Positions 53,367 through 63,714 of a stretch of 64,000 nucleotides of DNA are shown here, piece by piece (position 1 is the stretch's first letter; every line of letters starts with the position of its first letter). Both the position numbers and the translations under genes were made by a program. The notes under the pieces are model-generated. The model did no database searches. It worked only from the letters and a program-made list of their open reading frames with translations, and was not told where the DNA came from. The stretch is from NCBI RefSeq assembly GCF_033115175.1, contig NC_084850.1, forward strand, positions 3,347,024 through 3,411,023. Reading direction: 5' to 3'. The stretch comes from Lepus europaeus (lineage: Eukaryota; Chordata; Mammalia; Lagomorpha; Leporidae).

Positions 53367-53794
53367 AGCTAATTGGTTCTTGCTCTCTTTTTAATAAGCA
53401 AACAGAGTGACTTGTCTGGTATGTAAATGATATCTCCATTTAAATAACTCGCTGTGCTGTGTCCTCCTAGCAGAGCTGACTGTGAGAAGTGAAGGCATGT
53501 GATCCATGGGCTTGGTTTGTGGGAAGTGAGAGGAGAGTGGGCCCCCAAGTGCTAGCAGCACTGAGCTGCCAGGCAGAGACTGTGCCGCCATGGCGATGCT
53601 GGCTGTAAGCTGGGTGGCTGAAGGAGCACCTTAGGGTCGGCTCTGAGCTGGTGAGCCCTGCCTGCCTCTGTTCAGGAATGGACCACAGGAAGCTGGCAGG
53701 GGCAGGGGACTTCATGGAGGGGCTGGCTCCAGAGTCATCATGCTGTGCACCAGTTAGTGACTTTACTGGCAGATGGGCAGGTGAGTCTGCGTTT
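53367..53794. other. Unassigned intron sequence
   Basis: No recognised element in about 430 bases. Confidence 0.45.
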
Positions 53795-54110
53795 TGTTTT
53801 TATGTTTCTTTTTAATTAGAGAAAGAGAGAGAGAAAGAGAGAATCTCAAGTATTTCCATCTTCTGGTTTATTCTCCAAATGCCTGTGACGGGTGGGGTTG
53901 GGTTGAGTCCAAAGCCAGGAGGCAGGAACGCACGGGCAGGTGTCCCCCGTGGCACGGGCAGGTGTCCCCCGTGGCGGTGGCAGGACTCCACCTACTTCAG
54001 CCAGCGCCGCTGCTTCCCAGGGTCTGCATTACAGAAAGTTGCAGTCGGGAGACAGAGCCAGGAATTACCTCAGCCATTCCGATGTGGGACGTGAGTGTCC
54101 TCTTAGCTGC
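53795..54110 (-). mobile_element. Degenerate CSINE, antisense, with internal duplication
   Basis: TTTTTAATTAGAGAAAGAGA, CCATCTTCTGGTTTATTCTC, CAAAGCCAGGAGGCAGGAAC, CATTACAGAAAGTTGCAGTC. Homology fades toward the head. Confidence 0.65.
53931..53974 (+). repeat. 22-bp perfect tandem duplication
   Basis: The 22-base unit CACGGGCAGG..CCCCCGTGG occurs twice without mismatch (53931-53952, 53953-53974). Its ends are themselves inverted (CACGGG / CCCGTG). Confidence 0.97.
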
Positions 54111-54639
54111 TAGGTCTCATCTGCTTTGCTTTTCTGCTCCTTCCTTACTGTCGCAGATCACATGCTCATCCCTCCCAGCACATTGCACACCAGGTAACGA
54201 AAATGCTTTGGTTTGTTTTAAAATACACCCCCCCCACACACACACACACTGTCAAGAGTCAGCATCGGTGGGCCCTGAGGAAGGTCTGGCCTTGCCTGGG
54301 TGGAGAGGATGGCGGGCATTTTGGCTGCTGAGAGGGGAGTGTGAGGGAGGAACTGGGTCTGGCCTTGCGAGCCCAGGAAATGCGCCTTGCATACACACAC
54401 ATGCTTCCTGCCCTGGGCTCCGGCTCTGCTTTCCGTGCTGTGTGATTTTTTGTGTACTTTGTTATTGCTTTGGTGTTCTTGGGTGCCAAAGAGGCTGGTT
54501 CGAGGGGTTCCTGTCCCCCAGCATAGACTTGGCCCCTCCCCCGACTGTTTAAAGTCGTCATAACACCTGTCAGGAATAGGCAGGCAGAGCTCTCATGTCG
54601 GCAGGTGTTCCCAATGGAGGACAATAAAAGCCCCCAATG
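54111..54639. other. Unassigned intron sequence
   Basis: Contains a CCCCCC(CA)n run at about 54229-54249. A 252-codon plus-strand frame runs from the SINE remnant (53794) to 54552 but shows no recognisable domain and starts in repeat sequence. Confidence 0.5.
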
Positions 54640-55108
54640 ATATCCTCATGGTTTCATCAGGCTGCAAGGCAAGGGGGAATCAAGTGAGACAGCAGGTGGA
54701 ATTAAGGTTGCTAAGTCTCTAACCTTTACATATGAAGCACCTGGATTCTCCAGGCGGGCCCAATGGAATCACCCAGCTCCTTTAAATATGGAAGACAGAG
54801 GCAGACAAACCTGTCTCAGAGCCGTGCCGGGCGGGAGAGGTGTCGTCAGCCACTGCTGGCTCTCAGCGTGGAGGCTGGGACTGGGTGCCAAGGACTGCGG
54901 GCAGCTTGTGGAGGCTGGAAGAGGTGAGGGAGTGGTGTCTCCTGTGGAATTTCCAGAAGGGACACAGCCCTGCCGACGTGTAGGTATCAGCCCAGTGAGA
55001 CTCATTTCGGACTTGTGACCTCCAGGATTGTCAGGTAATAGGCGTGTGTTTTTCTAAGCCGTGGCGTTCGCTGTGTTTTGTTGGAGCAGAAATAGGGCAC
55101 TACTAACA
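54640..55108 (+). mobile_element. MLT1-type MaLR LTR
   Basis: GGCGGGCCCAATGGAATCAC, GGACACAGCCCTGCCGACGT, TTCGGACTTGTGACCTCCAG, TTGTTGGAGCAGAAATAGGG. Diverged and with unclear ends. Confidence 0.7.
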
Positions 55109-55627
55109 GAAGCTAGCAGCTAGCTATGGCACCCTGGTCATTCTCTGAAGAACTGGGTTGTGATGTTTTCTGACACTGCTTGTTCCAAGTTCAGGAGTTG
55201 GGGAAGTGCGGAACACCGTGTTGCCGCAGCCGAGCTGCAGAAGCGCCTCTGAGGGCCCTGGGAGGCAGCTGGATTTCTGTTGCTTGGGTTTGCTCCTAAA
55301 CTGCTTCCCAAAGAGGTTGGAGCCTGCATCTCCTCTTTGGAGTCCGGCACATGCTGGAGGCCCCTGGCTGCCTGCGAGACCTTCCCGCCGCGGCCCCTCC
55401 CCGGTCCTGAGGGCTGCACTTGAAGCAAACAAGTGCTAGGCCTGCAGACAAGGGTTTAGGGTTTCTGGCCTGCTCCAGCCAAGCCTGTCCCTTTGCTGAT
55501 GAGGCTCGCCTGCATTGCTGCCCTTACCAGTGCTATGGTGCCAGCTGATTGTGTTGATTCTCTCTCCCAAGGTGGGTGGGGTTGGCGAACCAGACGAAAA
55601 ATACCTGTACCTGCACCCCTGCCCCAG
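55109..55627. other. Unassigned intron sequence
   Basis: No recognised element in about 520 bases; moderately GC-rich at 55240-55420. Confidence 0.45.
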
Positions 55628-55879
55628 CTGCCATCCACTGGGTCACTCCCCTAATGGCCGCAATGACCAGGGCTGGGCCAGGCTGAAGCCAGGAGCTTTT
55701 TCTGGGTCTCTCGTGTGGGTGCAAGGGCCCAAGGACTTGGGGCTGTCCTCCGCTGCTTTCCCAGTGAACTAGCAGGGAGCTGGATTGGAAGAGGAGCAGC
55801 CAGGACTTGAAGTGGTGCCCACAGGGGATGCCAGTGTCATAGGCAGTGACTTAACCCACTACACCACACTGCCAGCCCC
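55628..55879 (-). mobile_element. CSINE, antisense, tail missing
   Basis: CCATCCACTGGGTCACTCCC, GACCAGGGCTGGGCCAGGCT, head end CACACTGCCAGCCCC. No A/T tail on the left. Confidence 0.88.
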
Positions 55880-56045
55880 TTCCACTAGTCCTGACTTTGG
55901 CTTGTATTCCTTTTATACCGGGGCCTCTTATGTCAGAGGACTGCAGCTTTCAGACAAGCTTTGGCTAGCCTGAAGTGGTAGAACTGTTAAATGTCTTCTC
56001 TCGGCCTAAGGCCACTATGGGGAGAAAAATACCCACTAAGATGTT
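55880..56045. other. Unassigned intron sequence
   Basis: Short unrecognised spacer. Confidence 0.4.
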
Positions 56046-56105
56046 AATTTTTTTAAAGATTTATTTATTTGGAAGAGTTACACAGAGGAGAGGCAGAGAG
56101 AGAGG
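56046..56105 (-). mobile_element. CSINE tail fragment, antisense
   Basis: TTTTTTTAAAGATTTATTTA, GAAGAGTTACACAGAGGAGA, then homology stops. Confidence 0.82.
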
Positions 56106-56614
56106 CCCATAAAGGATGGGCTTCTTAGAACATGGTGACTGTATTTGAACTTTTCACATAGCCCCTTAGGGCTGTGAAGTTTGAGAGACCTAGATTTGAA
56201 TTGGACACCTGCACTGCGTTCCACAGGTGAAATCGAGATAGAATTTAGTTGTAGCGGAGTTCTCACTGGATGCACAAGGCCCTGTAGCCTGTTAGCTGAT
56301 GGGCTGTAAACACTAATGAGCTTAGCTGGAGCCAATGAAGTTATTTTCTCTCTCCTGTCCATTCCTGTACAAACGCCATGTGATCACGTTCCCAGAACCT
56401 GCTCTGGTGTTTGAGAGCTGCTTGATAGCGTTACCGGAGATGGCTGGACCAGAGGCCCTTGTCCCCTTGTAGGGAGAGACTCTCACATGTGAGACGGTGG
56501 CAGTAAGCACTCAGCAGAGTGTAATGAAGTAGCAGGTCTGGCAGGCCAGGTGGGCAGCTCATCAGAACAAACCGCGAAGCCCACTCTGCGGTGACACTGA
56601 GGCTTGTTTGTTTA
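56106..56614. other. Unassigned intron sequence
   Basis: No recognised element in about 510 bases. Confidence 0.45.
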
Positions 56615-56890
56615 TTTTTTAAAGATTTATTTTATTTGAAAGACAGACTTAGAGACAGAAGTCTTCCATCCGCAGGTTCACTCCTCAGATGGCCACAACG
56701 GCCAGAGCTGCACCGATCTGAAGCCAGGAACCGAGAGCTTCCTCCGTGTCTCCCATGTGGGTGCAGGGGCCCAAGGATTTAGCAAAGAGTTGGATCAGAA
56801 GAGGAGCAGCCGGGACTATAACCGGCGCCCATATGGAATGTCGGTGCTTCAGGCCAGGGCTTTTAACCTGCTGTGCCACAGCACCGGCCC
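56615..56890 (-). mobile_element. CSINE, antisense, with internal deletion
   Basis: TTTTTTAAAGATTTATTTTA, TCTTCCATCCGCAGGTTC; CCCAAGGATTTAGC joins to AAAGAGTTGGATCAGAAG, losing about 45 bases; head end CAGCACCGGCCC. Confidence 0.9.
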
Positions 56891-57203
56891 TATTTATTTT
56901 TTTAAAAATTTATTTGAAAGGCAGAGTTGCACAGAGAGGAGAGGCAGAGAGAGAGAGGTCTTCCATCCGATGGTTCACTCCCCAGATAGCCGCAACGGCC
57001 GGACCTGCGCCAATCCAAAGGCAGGAGCCTCCCCCAGGTCTCCCACGTAGGTGCAGGGGCCCAAGCACTTGGGCCATCTTCTACTGCTTTCCCAGGCCAC
57101 AGTGGAGAGCTGGATTGGAAGAGGAGCAGCCAGGACCAGAACTGACTGGGATGCTGGTGCTTCAGGCCAGGGCGTTAACCCGCTATGCCACAGCGCCGGC
57201 CCC
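56891..57203 (-). mobile_element. CSINE, antisense, directly adjoining another
   Basis: TATTTATTTTTTTAAAAATT, TCTTCCATCCGATGGTTC, head end CACAGCGCCGGCCCC. The two SINEs abut head-to-tail. Confidence 0.92.
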
Positions 57204-57484
57204 GAGACGGGTTTATGTGGGCATGGGGTCCACTTTCCCCCCATTTGTCCTTCCTTGAAGGTTGCTGGATAGAGTGCTTTCTGGGTGTGACATTTCTTCT
57301 AAGGTTTCGGCACAAATTTCTTGTCTTGCCCTCTTTCATACACCTAAGCTCATATCTATCTTCCTCAACAATATGTGAACTCGTTTCTCATATAAACTCC
57401 ATTAAGCTTAATTGGTGGAAGGAACTTCCTGTTAAGCAGGACTCAAAGCCTGAGTATTTCAGGGGACAAGGCAGAAGCCATGTG

Positions 57485-57700
57485 ACCCTCCCCTTCACTA
57501 TAAAAATCGGGAAATACACATAAGCTTTACTATTTTAAACCATCAGAACTCGGAGGCATTAGGCACATCTATGATGCTGGGTGACCGTCACCACTATCTA
57601 GTTTCCAGAACATTCCCATCACCCCAAAGGTGATAGGCCTACTAAGCAGCTGCTCATCCCCTATTTCCTGGCCACTCAGACCCAGTGTTAGGAAAAGGGT
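57485..57700 (-). mobile_element. L1M fragment, antisense
   Basis: CTATGATGCTGGGTGACCGT, ATCTAGTTTCCAGAACATTC, CCATCACCCCAAAGGTGATA resemble a reversed L1M 3' end; diverged. Confidence 0.6.
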
Positions 57701-58111
57701 GTAGATCAGTGCCTCCTCACACGGGGCACGGAATGTTGGGAAAAGCACAGAACAACCTACAGCCGGACCGAATTTACTCAGAAAATAAACCTGCATAGGT
57801 GGGTGACCAGCTGCTGGCATGCACAGTGATGGAGCGCGTGGCAGGAGCCCTGACCCCAGGGGCCGGGCCTGTTTATGTTAGGTGGGCTCAGGGTGGGGGT
57901 GGGGGTAGGGAGCAGACATGAATTCCTACATACTGTCTTTTCATGTGGCCCACAGGGCCTCTGAAGCTGGAGAATGTAGGAGTGGGGTGTAAAGACAATA
58001 GGATGTGAGACTGAATTGAGATTCAAGGACAAGGAATAAATTCCAACTTTCTCTCTTCTGGGCAATGAGCGACAATGGCTGAGGGTTACATCTTTGTTCC
58101 ATCACCCAGGC
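57701..58111. other. Unassigned intron sequence
   Basis: Interrupts two L1M-like pieces that may belong to one element. Nothing else recognised. Confidence 0.4.
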
Positions 58112-58465
58112 AGTCCCATTTGCTTTCTGTCTGTATGGATTTGCCTTGTTTAACAATACACCAAGGTACAATTATGATCTTGGTGCCTGTACTTTTTTCC
58201 TGGCTGCTTGTACTTACATCATATATTCTAGATTTCTCCCTACTGTAGTAGGAATTGGTTGCACGTTTAGTTTTATGAATGAGTAGTATTCCATTGTGTG
58301 GCTAGATCATGACTGCTCTTCCATTCATCAGCTGATGGACATTGGAGCGCTCCCATGCTTTGCTATGGTGAATAGTGCTGCTGTGAACGTTCCAATCCAA
58401 GTCTCTGGACGCCTTTCCCCCTTCCCCGATTCCTTGGGGTATATGCCTAGCATGTGGCCTTTTAT
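58112..58465 (-). mobile_element. L1M fragment, antisense
   Basis: TTTGCTTTCTGTCTGTATGG, GAGTAGTATTCCATTGTGTG, CATTCATCAGCTGATGGACA, GTGAATAGTGCTGCTGTGAA, TTGGGGTATATGCCTAGC. Confidence 0.9.
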
Positions 58466-58759
58466 TACCTAGCCTTTGACTGCAGTTTGATAGGTTATGA
58501 GTCACATAAAGATAGTTTAGATTCAAGGTGAGGCTATATAATCCTACCTTGCAAGGGCAGTATTAAGGAATTTTTAGCCATAATTAAAACTGTCACACAG
58601 ATCCACTTAGATCTCGAGGTCCAGCTGAAAAGCTTCTCTTTGGAGCCTTCCCCAGGTCTTCTCGTTGGGAGGGATTTCTTGTAGTTCTATTATGATGCCA
58701 GTTCTTCTGGTTCTTTATGAAATAATCACCATCAGGCATGGCTAGATTTTGAAAATGAC
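58466..58759. other. Unassigned intron sequence
   Basis: No recognised element. Confidence 0.4.
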
Positions 58760-59040
58760 TTGGCACCTTGAACTCTTGCAGGAGTTTAGTATCTACTGAG
58801 AGGGTGGGAACTTAATCCAATTACGGTGTTTAGAGATGGGGCTTTGGGAAATGATTACATAATGTCCTTAGGCTAGAACTCCCATGACTGAATCCTGGTG
58901 GCTTTTATAAGGAGGGAGGAAGATATGGCTTGGATATTAGCTTTGATATCCCCCAAAGGTCCCTGTATTATTTGGGGCTTGGTTCTCAAAGTCTTAGTGA
59001 CTCCTGGATTGGATTAAGAATGGAAGCTTGTTTCATTTAT
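58760..59040 (+). mobile_element. MLT1/MST-type MaLR LTR fragments
   Basis: Two adjacent stretches: GTTTAGAGATGGGGCTTTGG with GGAAATGATTACATAATGTC, then GATATGGCTTGGATATTAGC with GATATCCCCCAAAGGTCC. They repeat the same part of the LTR class, so two copies or a rearranged one. Confidence 0.6.
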
Positions 59041-59065
59041 AGTGTCAGAGGTGGGCCTAACGGAT

Positions 59066-59122
59066 CTTTTTTTAAAATTGATTTACCTTTTAAAAAATTT
59101 TACTTATTTATTTGAAAGTTAC
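59066..59122 (-). mobile_element. CSINE tail fragment, antisense
   Basis: TTTTTTTAAAATTGATTTAC and TTACTTATTTATTTGAAAGT only. Confidence 0.7.
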
Positions 59123-59228
59123 AGAATCGGCCCAGCTCCAGCTATTGCAGCCATTTGGGGAGTGAACCAGCAGATGGAAGACCTTTTTCTGTCTCTCCCT
59201 GTCTGTAACTCTACCTCCCAAAAATGTT
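59123..59228 (+). mobile_element. CSINE 3' third, sense
   Basis: AGAATCGGCCCAGCTCCAGC, CATTTGGGGAGTGAACCAGC, CTGTCTGTAACTCTACCTCC. Abuts opposite-strand pieces on both sides. Confidence 0.85.
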
Positions 59229-59230
59229 AA

Positions 59231-59508
59231 AAGAACTTATTTGAGAGGCAGAGTTAGAGCTCTTCCAGCCACTGGTTTACTCCCCAAATGGCTGCAACAG
59301 CAGGGGCTGTGGCAGGATGAAGCCAGGAGCTAGGAGCTTCATCTGGGTCTCCCATGTGGGTGGCAAGGGCCCAAGTACTTAGGCCATCTTCTGCTGCCTT
59401 CCCAGGGAAATTAGCAGGGAGATGATTAGCTGGGAGCTGGAAAAGGGAGCGGAGAAGCTGGATCTTGAGCTGGTGCTTACTGGCTTAACCTGCTCTGCCA
59501 CGATGCTG
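59231..59508 (-). mobile_element. CSINE, antisense
   Basis: AACTTATTTGAGAGGCAGAG, CTCTTCCAGCCACTGGTTTA, CATCTGGGTCTCCCATGTGG, head end GCCACGATGCTG. The box B side is rearranged (GAGATGATTAGCTGGGAGCT). Confidence 0.85.
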
Positions 59509-59514
59509 TGTAGT

Positions 59515-59697
59515 TAGGCAGAGGCAGAGAGGGGTCTTCATCTGCTGGTTCACTCCCCAAATGACTGCAATGGCTGGAGCTGCACCAATCCAAAGCCAAG
59601 AGCCAGGAGCTGCTTCTGGGTCTGCCACGTGGGTGCAGGGGCCCAAGGGCTTGGGCCATCTTCCACTGCTTTCCCAGGCCACAGCAGAGCTGGCTTT
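59515..59697 (-). mobile_element. CSINE, antisense, both ends truncated
   Basis: AGGCAGAGGCAGAGAGGGGT, TCATCTGCTGGTTCACTCCC, to CCACAGCAGAGCTGGC. Confidence 0.88.
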
Positions 59698-60475
59698 GAG
59701 ATGGACTCACTCCTCTTGCCTCTCTGCAAATCCCCTCTCTTGGGCGGCAGGGATCACAGCCCACAGCACCATCAGTGGGGCGGAGTCTGAGAGCTGCTTT
59801 CTGACTCTGGGGATGAGAGGCTTGGCGAAGCTAGGTCTGGAGCCACCGTAATTGGCTTACGTCTACCCTCCTAGGACATTAACTTCTGACTTGAGGTTTA
59901 TGAGTGTAGGGGCCAAGTCCTTTTGAATCACGGCACGTTTCTTCCCCCAAGAAATAGAGCCTGAGATGAGAATTCTTGTGTGCTGGGTTGAAGGGGTGCC
60001 AGTAGCAGGGGAGAGGACAGCAGGGTGGAGTGGGGTAGAGTTAACACAGGCTGTGGTTTTGGTACCCAACAGCGGGGACCCCTGTGGGGGCCACCACAGC
60101 CTCAGGAGGGCCCTGGGCTTCCGCGAGAGACAGAATCGGGGAGAATCCAGCCTGAATATCTTAACTCCATGGCTGCTGCTTCATTTTCTGCCTCTTCCCT
60201 TGATTCTGTGCTACTGTTGTCACCTGTTGGACTTGACCTAGTGGGGGAGGTGGACTAGCTGATTCTGACGGTCTCTTTAGGAACAATGTTCTATGAACTT
60301 GGCCTGCTGTTAGTTGCACAGGGTTTCTGCATGGGAAAATGGAGAAAGTGGTGTCCTGTTCCCTTGGAGGGTTTGGATCAGTCCATCGGGGTGGGGCACC
60401 CTGGGGATTTGCCTTTCTCTGCCTGAGGGAGGAGTCACCGAGGGTTGAACTCTTCCTGGATTGGGGATATTGAGC
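59698..60475. other. Unassigned intron sequence
   Basis: About 780 bases without a confident call. AATAGAGCCTGAGATGAGAA to GGACTTGACCTAGTGGGGGA may hide an old LTR, but I cannot support it. Confidence 0.4.
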
Positions 60476-60697
60476 CGAGTTTCCCAACCATGGCACCCTT
60501 GGCGTTTGGGCTACATAATCCATCAACAGATGAGGTGAGGGGGTTGTCTGGTGCACTGTATAGTGTTTAGCAGCATCTCTGACCTGCACCCAGTTGATGC
60601 CAGTAGCACCTTCTTCCCAGTCTTGCTAATCCACAATGACTGTAGACATTGCCCAGTGTCCTGTGGAAGCATTGTCACCCTCGTTGAGAACCACTGC
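60476..60697 (-). mobile_element. MER20 (hAT-Charlie) DNA transposon
   Basis: Both ends are visible: GAGTTTCCCAACCATGGCAC on the left and GTTGAGAACCACTGC on the right, with GTGTTTAGCAGCATCTCTGA and CCAGTTGATGCCAGTAGCAC between, in reversed MER20 order. Near full length. Confidence 0.88.
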
Positions 60698-61059
60698 TGT
60701 AGAGAAGGCTATGTTCTTAGTAGCTGCACTCTTGGTATTCTTTGAATGCCAAGTTTCCTGTTGTCATCACATTGCCTCAGCATAAATGTGTTGGAGGAAA
60801 TGGATCACATCAAGTCTCTGTAGATTGGTGTCAGGTGTGCTCCAGTGGTGTGCTGTGGACTCCATGTGCTTTGAGCTCCTCCTGGTGAGATAAGGCACAT
60901 CGCCCAGCTCTTGAGCTGGTGATTTTGTGTACAGATATTCAGGTGGTTCTTATCTCTTTCATGTGCATGTTTATTAGTTTCAATGCTAGGTAACAACCTT
61001 GTGTTTAATAGTCTGTGATATTCTTTTCTGCTTGTTCTTAGGGGGGGAAAAATGGTGAA
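60698..61059. other. Unassigned intron sequence
   Basis: No recognised element in about 360 bases. Confidence 0.4.
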
Positions 61060-61335
61060 ATGAGACAGACTTGACCAGTCAATTCATAAAAGAAGAAATC
61101 AAACTAGACACTAAACATATGAAATGATCAACATCATTAGTAATTGGAGAGATGCAAATGAAACTATAATAAAAATTACATACCCTCCAGCAGGCTAAAA
61201 TTATAAGATGACAATACCAAATGTTTACATGATTACAACAAAACGCACATATTACTCATATAAACTTGGAAAATGTAGGGTGTAGAGAAAACACCCTATA
61301 AACCAGGATGACAACTGTCAACATGTTGGAATTCA
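61060..61335 (+). mobile_element. Old L1 ORF2 fragment, sense
   Basis: GAAGAAATCAAACTAGACAC, CATATGAAATGATCAACATC, TTAGTAATTGGAGAGATGCA, GATGACAATACCAAATGTTT match the C-terminal ORF2 nucleotide pattern of old L1 or HAL1. Frame destroyed. Confidence 0.75.
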
Positions 61336-61365
61336 ATAATTCGGTTCTATGCAGGAATGAGAAGT

Positions 61366-61824
61366 CTTCAAAAAGTTTGTGGACAAGGTGTTAGAAAACC
61401 ACACATGGGCCAGCGCCGTGGCTTAACAGGCTAATCCTCCCCCTTGCGGCGCCGGCACACCGGGTTCTAGTCCCGGTTGGGGCGCCGGATTCTATCCCGG
61501 TTGCCCCTCTTCCAGGCCAGCTCTCTGCTATGGCCCAGGAAGGCAGTGGAGGATGGCCCAAGTGCTTGGGCCCTGTACCCCATGGGAGACCAGGAGAAGC
61601 ACCTGGCTCCTGGCTTCGGATCAGCACGATGCGCTGGCCGCAGCGGCCATTGGAGGGTGAACCAAGGGCAAAAAGGAAGACCTTTCTATCTCTCTCACTA
61701 TCCACTCTGCCTGTCAAAAAAAAAAAAAAAGAAAAACCACACATGGATTTCAGTAGTTTTTTTTTTTTTTTTTGCACCGAAGTAAATTTATTTGCCTCAG
61801 TTTTCCCCCTAAACTATTCTGAAG
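61366..61824. mobile_element. MITE-like element, split by a young CSINE
   Basis: Left end CTTCAAAAAGTTTGTGGA; right end TTCCCCCTAAACTATTCTGAAG, imperfectly inverted. Internal CATGGATTTC..TTTTTTGCACCGAAGTAAA parallels the copy at 48384-48484. Confidence 0.6.
61407..61732 (+). mobile_element. Young CSINE with target-site duplication
   Basis: GGGCCAGCGCCGTGGCTTAA to CTGCCTGTCAAAAA and an A-run. AAAACCACACATGG flanks it exactly (61395-61408, 61733-61746), with a one-base overlap in the head. Confidence 0.95.
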
Positions 61825-62185
61825 CAGTCTCATATGTATTTCACATTGCTGGTATGAAAATGTGTTTATAAGCAAGGCCAAAAGTGCCTGCCCCACTCCT
61901 TGGGAGCTTCCAGTTTTATGAGAATAGCAAGGGTGTGGCGATTCCATCCTCTCAGCTCAGTTTACTGTCAAAACAATTTACCTCTCCCACCCTTTGGCAA
62001 ATGAGGTTCCAAATAAGGTCTTCCCGATGGGTTTTGGCCTTGCCTTGTTACTGAATGTCAAGCTGACTGTCAAGTTTTTTCTTCCCCAAAACTGTGCTTA
62101 AAAACCCCACTAGCACCAGCCGCCTCGGGTTTTGCCTTTCTTGGAGCTGCTCGCCTTGGGCACTCTGACTTCAATCTTGCTTTTA
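61825..62185. other. Unassigned intron sequence
   Basis: No recognised element in about 360 bases. Confidence 0.4.
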
Positions 62186-62520
62186 AATAAAGTTTATAGC
62201 TTTTTCCGTTTATTGTGAAACCTAACAGATACAGAAAAACGTACAAGGTCTGTAGGTTAACAAAGAAGTATAAGGCACAAGTATAAAGTGAATACTTGTG
62301 TCACCTCCAATCAGATCCAGAAATGGAGTATTTTCAATACCTGTGCGATAGATCTGCATCCCTCTCGGTGACAGGTCTCCACCTCTCCCTGGAGGTAACC
62401 ACTATCCTTACTATTGCCCGGTCACTTTCTTGCTTCTATGTGTGTAACCTTAAACAATCGTCTATTTTTGCCTTTCAGCCTTGTAGAAATGAAACACTAT
62501 ATAATCATTTGTGCTTTGTG
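62186..62520 (-). mobile_element. Old L1M (L1M4/ME-like) 3' end, antisense
   Basis: CGTTTATTGTGAAACCTAAC, AGATACAGAAAAACGTACAA, CACCTCCAATCAGATCCAGA, GAGGTAACCACTATCCTTAC, ATGAAACACTATATAATCAT. Confidence 0.75.
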
Positions 62521-62565
62521 TCTCCTCCCAGCTTTGTTGATGATATGTTGTGTGTAGCTGTGTTG

Positions 62566-62877
62566 TTTTTTTTTTTTAAGATTTATTTATTTACTTGAAA
62601 GAGTAACACAGAGGAGGAGAGGCAGAGAGTCCTCCATCTGCTGGCTCACTCCAATTGGCTGCAATGGCCAGAGCTGTGCTGATCTGAAGCTAAGAGCTTC
62701 TTCCGGGTCTCCCACATGGGTGCAGGGGCCCAAGGACTTGGGCCATCCTCTACTGCTTTCCCAGGCCATAGCAGAGAGCTAGATCAGAAGTGGGCAGCCG
62801 GGACTCAAACTGGCGCCCACATGGGATGCAGCCACTGCAGGCAGCAGCTTTACCTACTATGCCACAGTACCGGTCCC
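62566..62877 (-). mobile_element. CSINE, full-length, antisense
   Basis: T-run, AAGATTTATTTATTTACTTG, TCCTCCATCTGCTGGCTCAC, head end CACAGTACCGGTCCC. Confidence 0.94.
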
Positions 62878-62975
62878 TATTTTTTTTTTAATTTAAGGAA
62901 TACAATTTCATGCATTTAATATACAGATTTGGGAACATGATGCTTCTCCCTCCCCCAGCTCCCTCCCAGCTTATT
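62878..62975 (-). mobile_element. Possible short L1 3' end, antisense
   Basis: T-run followed by TTAAGGAATACAATTTCATG, TTTAATATACAGATTTGGGA and a C-rich CTCCCTCCCCC stretch, which I associate with a lagomorph L1 3'UTR. Short and uncertain. Confidence 0.45.
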
Positions 62976-63358
62976 TATTTTCATTTCTAGATTTGAATCT
63001 AGCACAAGGCTTTAAGTTTGTTCAATCTGTTCTTTTGTTACTGGACATCCTTGGGTCATTACTGGCCTGGTTACCTGAAGAAGTGCTGCCAAAAGCATTC
63101 TTACGCACATACGCACACGTTTCTCTTGGAGACTGTCGGGGGCTCCACAAGTTCCAGCTATTTTATAACACTAAGAAGTTACTTGCTTCTTGCACTCTCC
63201 TCTCACAAGTAGTTGCATATGGTGGGGTTTTCCAAAGGCTACAAGACCTGTGATGTCAGTGCTCTGATGGCTCATAGTGTATTGGTCTTGGGCTTTAAAC
63301 CTGCCATCATTTCTAATATGATAAACGTTAATGGATACAACCCACATAAACAAAATCT
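62976..63358. other. Unassigned intron sequence
   Basis: No recognised element in about 380 bases. Confidence 0.4.
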
Positions 63359-63677
63359 GAGGGGCTGGTGCTCTGGCACAGCAGGTGAAAGCCCCAGCCT
63401 GCAGTGCCGGCATCCCATATGGTTGCCTGCGCGAGTCCCGGCTGCTCCACATCTGATCCAGCTCTCTGCTATGGCCTGGGAAAGCAGCAGAGGATGGCCC
63501 AAGTCCTTGGGCCCCTGCACCCTCATGGGAGACCTGGATGATGCTCCTGGATTCAGGTTGGCTCAACTCTGGTTGTTGTGGCCATTTGGGGAGTGAACCA
63601 GCAGATAGAAGACCCTCCGACCCGTTTCTACCTCTGTCTATAATTCTTTTTCTGTCTTTCAAATAAAATCTTAAAGC
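63359..63677 (+). mobile_element. CSINE, full-length
   Basis: GAGGGGCTGGTGCTCTGGCA to CTGTCTTTCAAATAAAATC; box B region GCGCGAGTCCCGGCTGCTCC. Confidence 0.94.
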
Positions 63678-63714
63678 TCTTTGATATCCTTAGTGAATTG
63701 TGAATTACACATTA

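Noticed and set aside
53794-54552. 252-codon plus-strand frame in intron 1
   Set aside because: Begins inside degenerate SINE sequence, crosses the 22-bp duplication and a C/CA repeat, and shows no domain or splice context.
5212-63677. Recurrent tRNA-like box A and box B sequences
   Set aside because: They are CSINE heads, tRNA-derived retroposons. None has a complete tRNA cloverleaf, so no tRNA gene is called.
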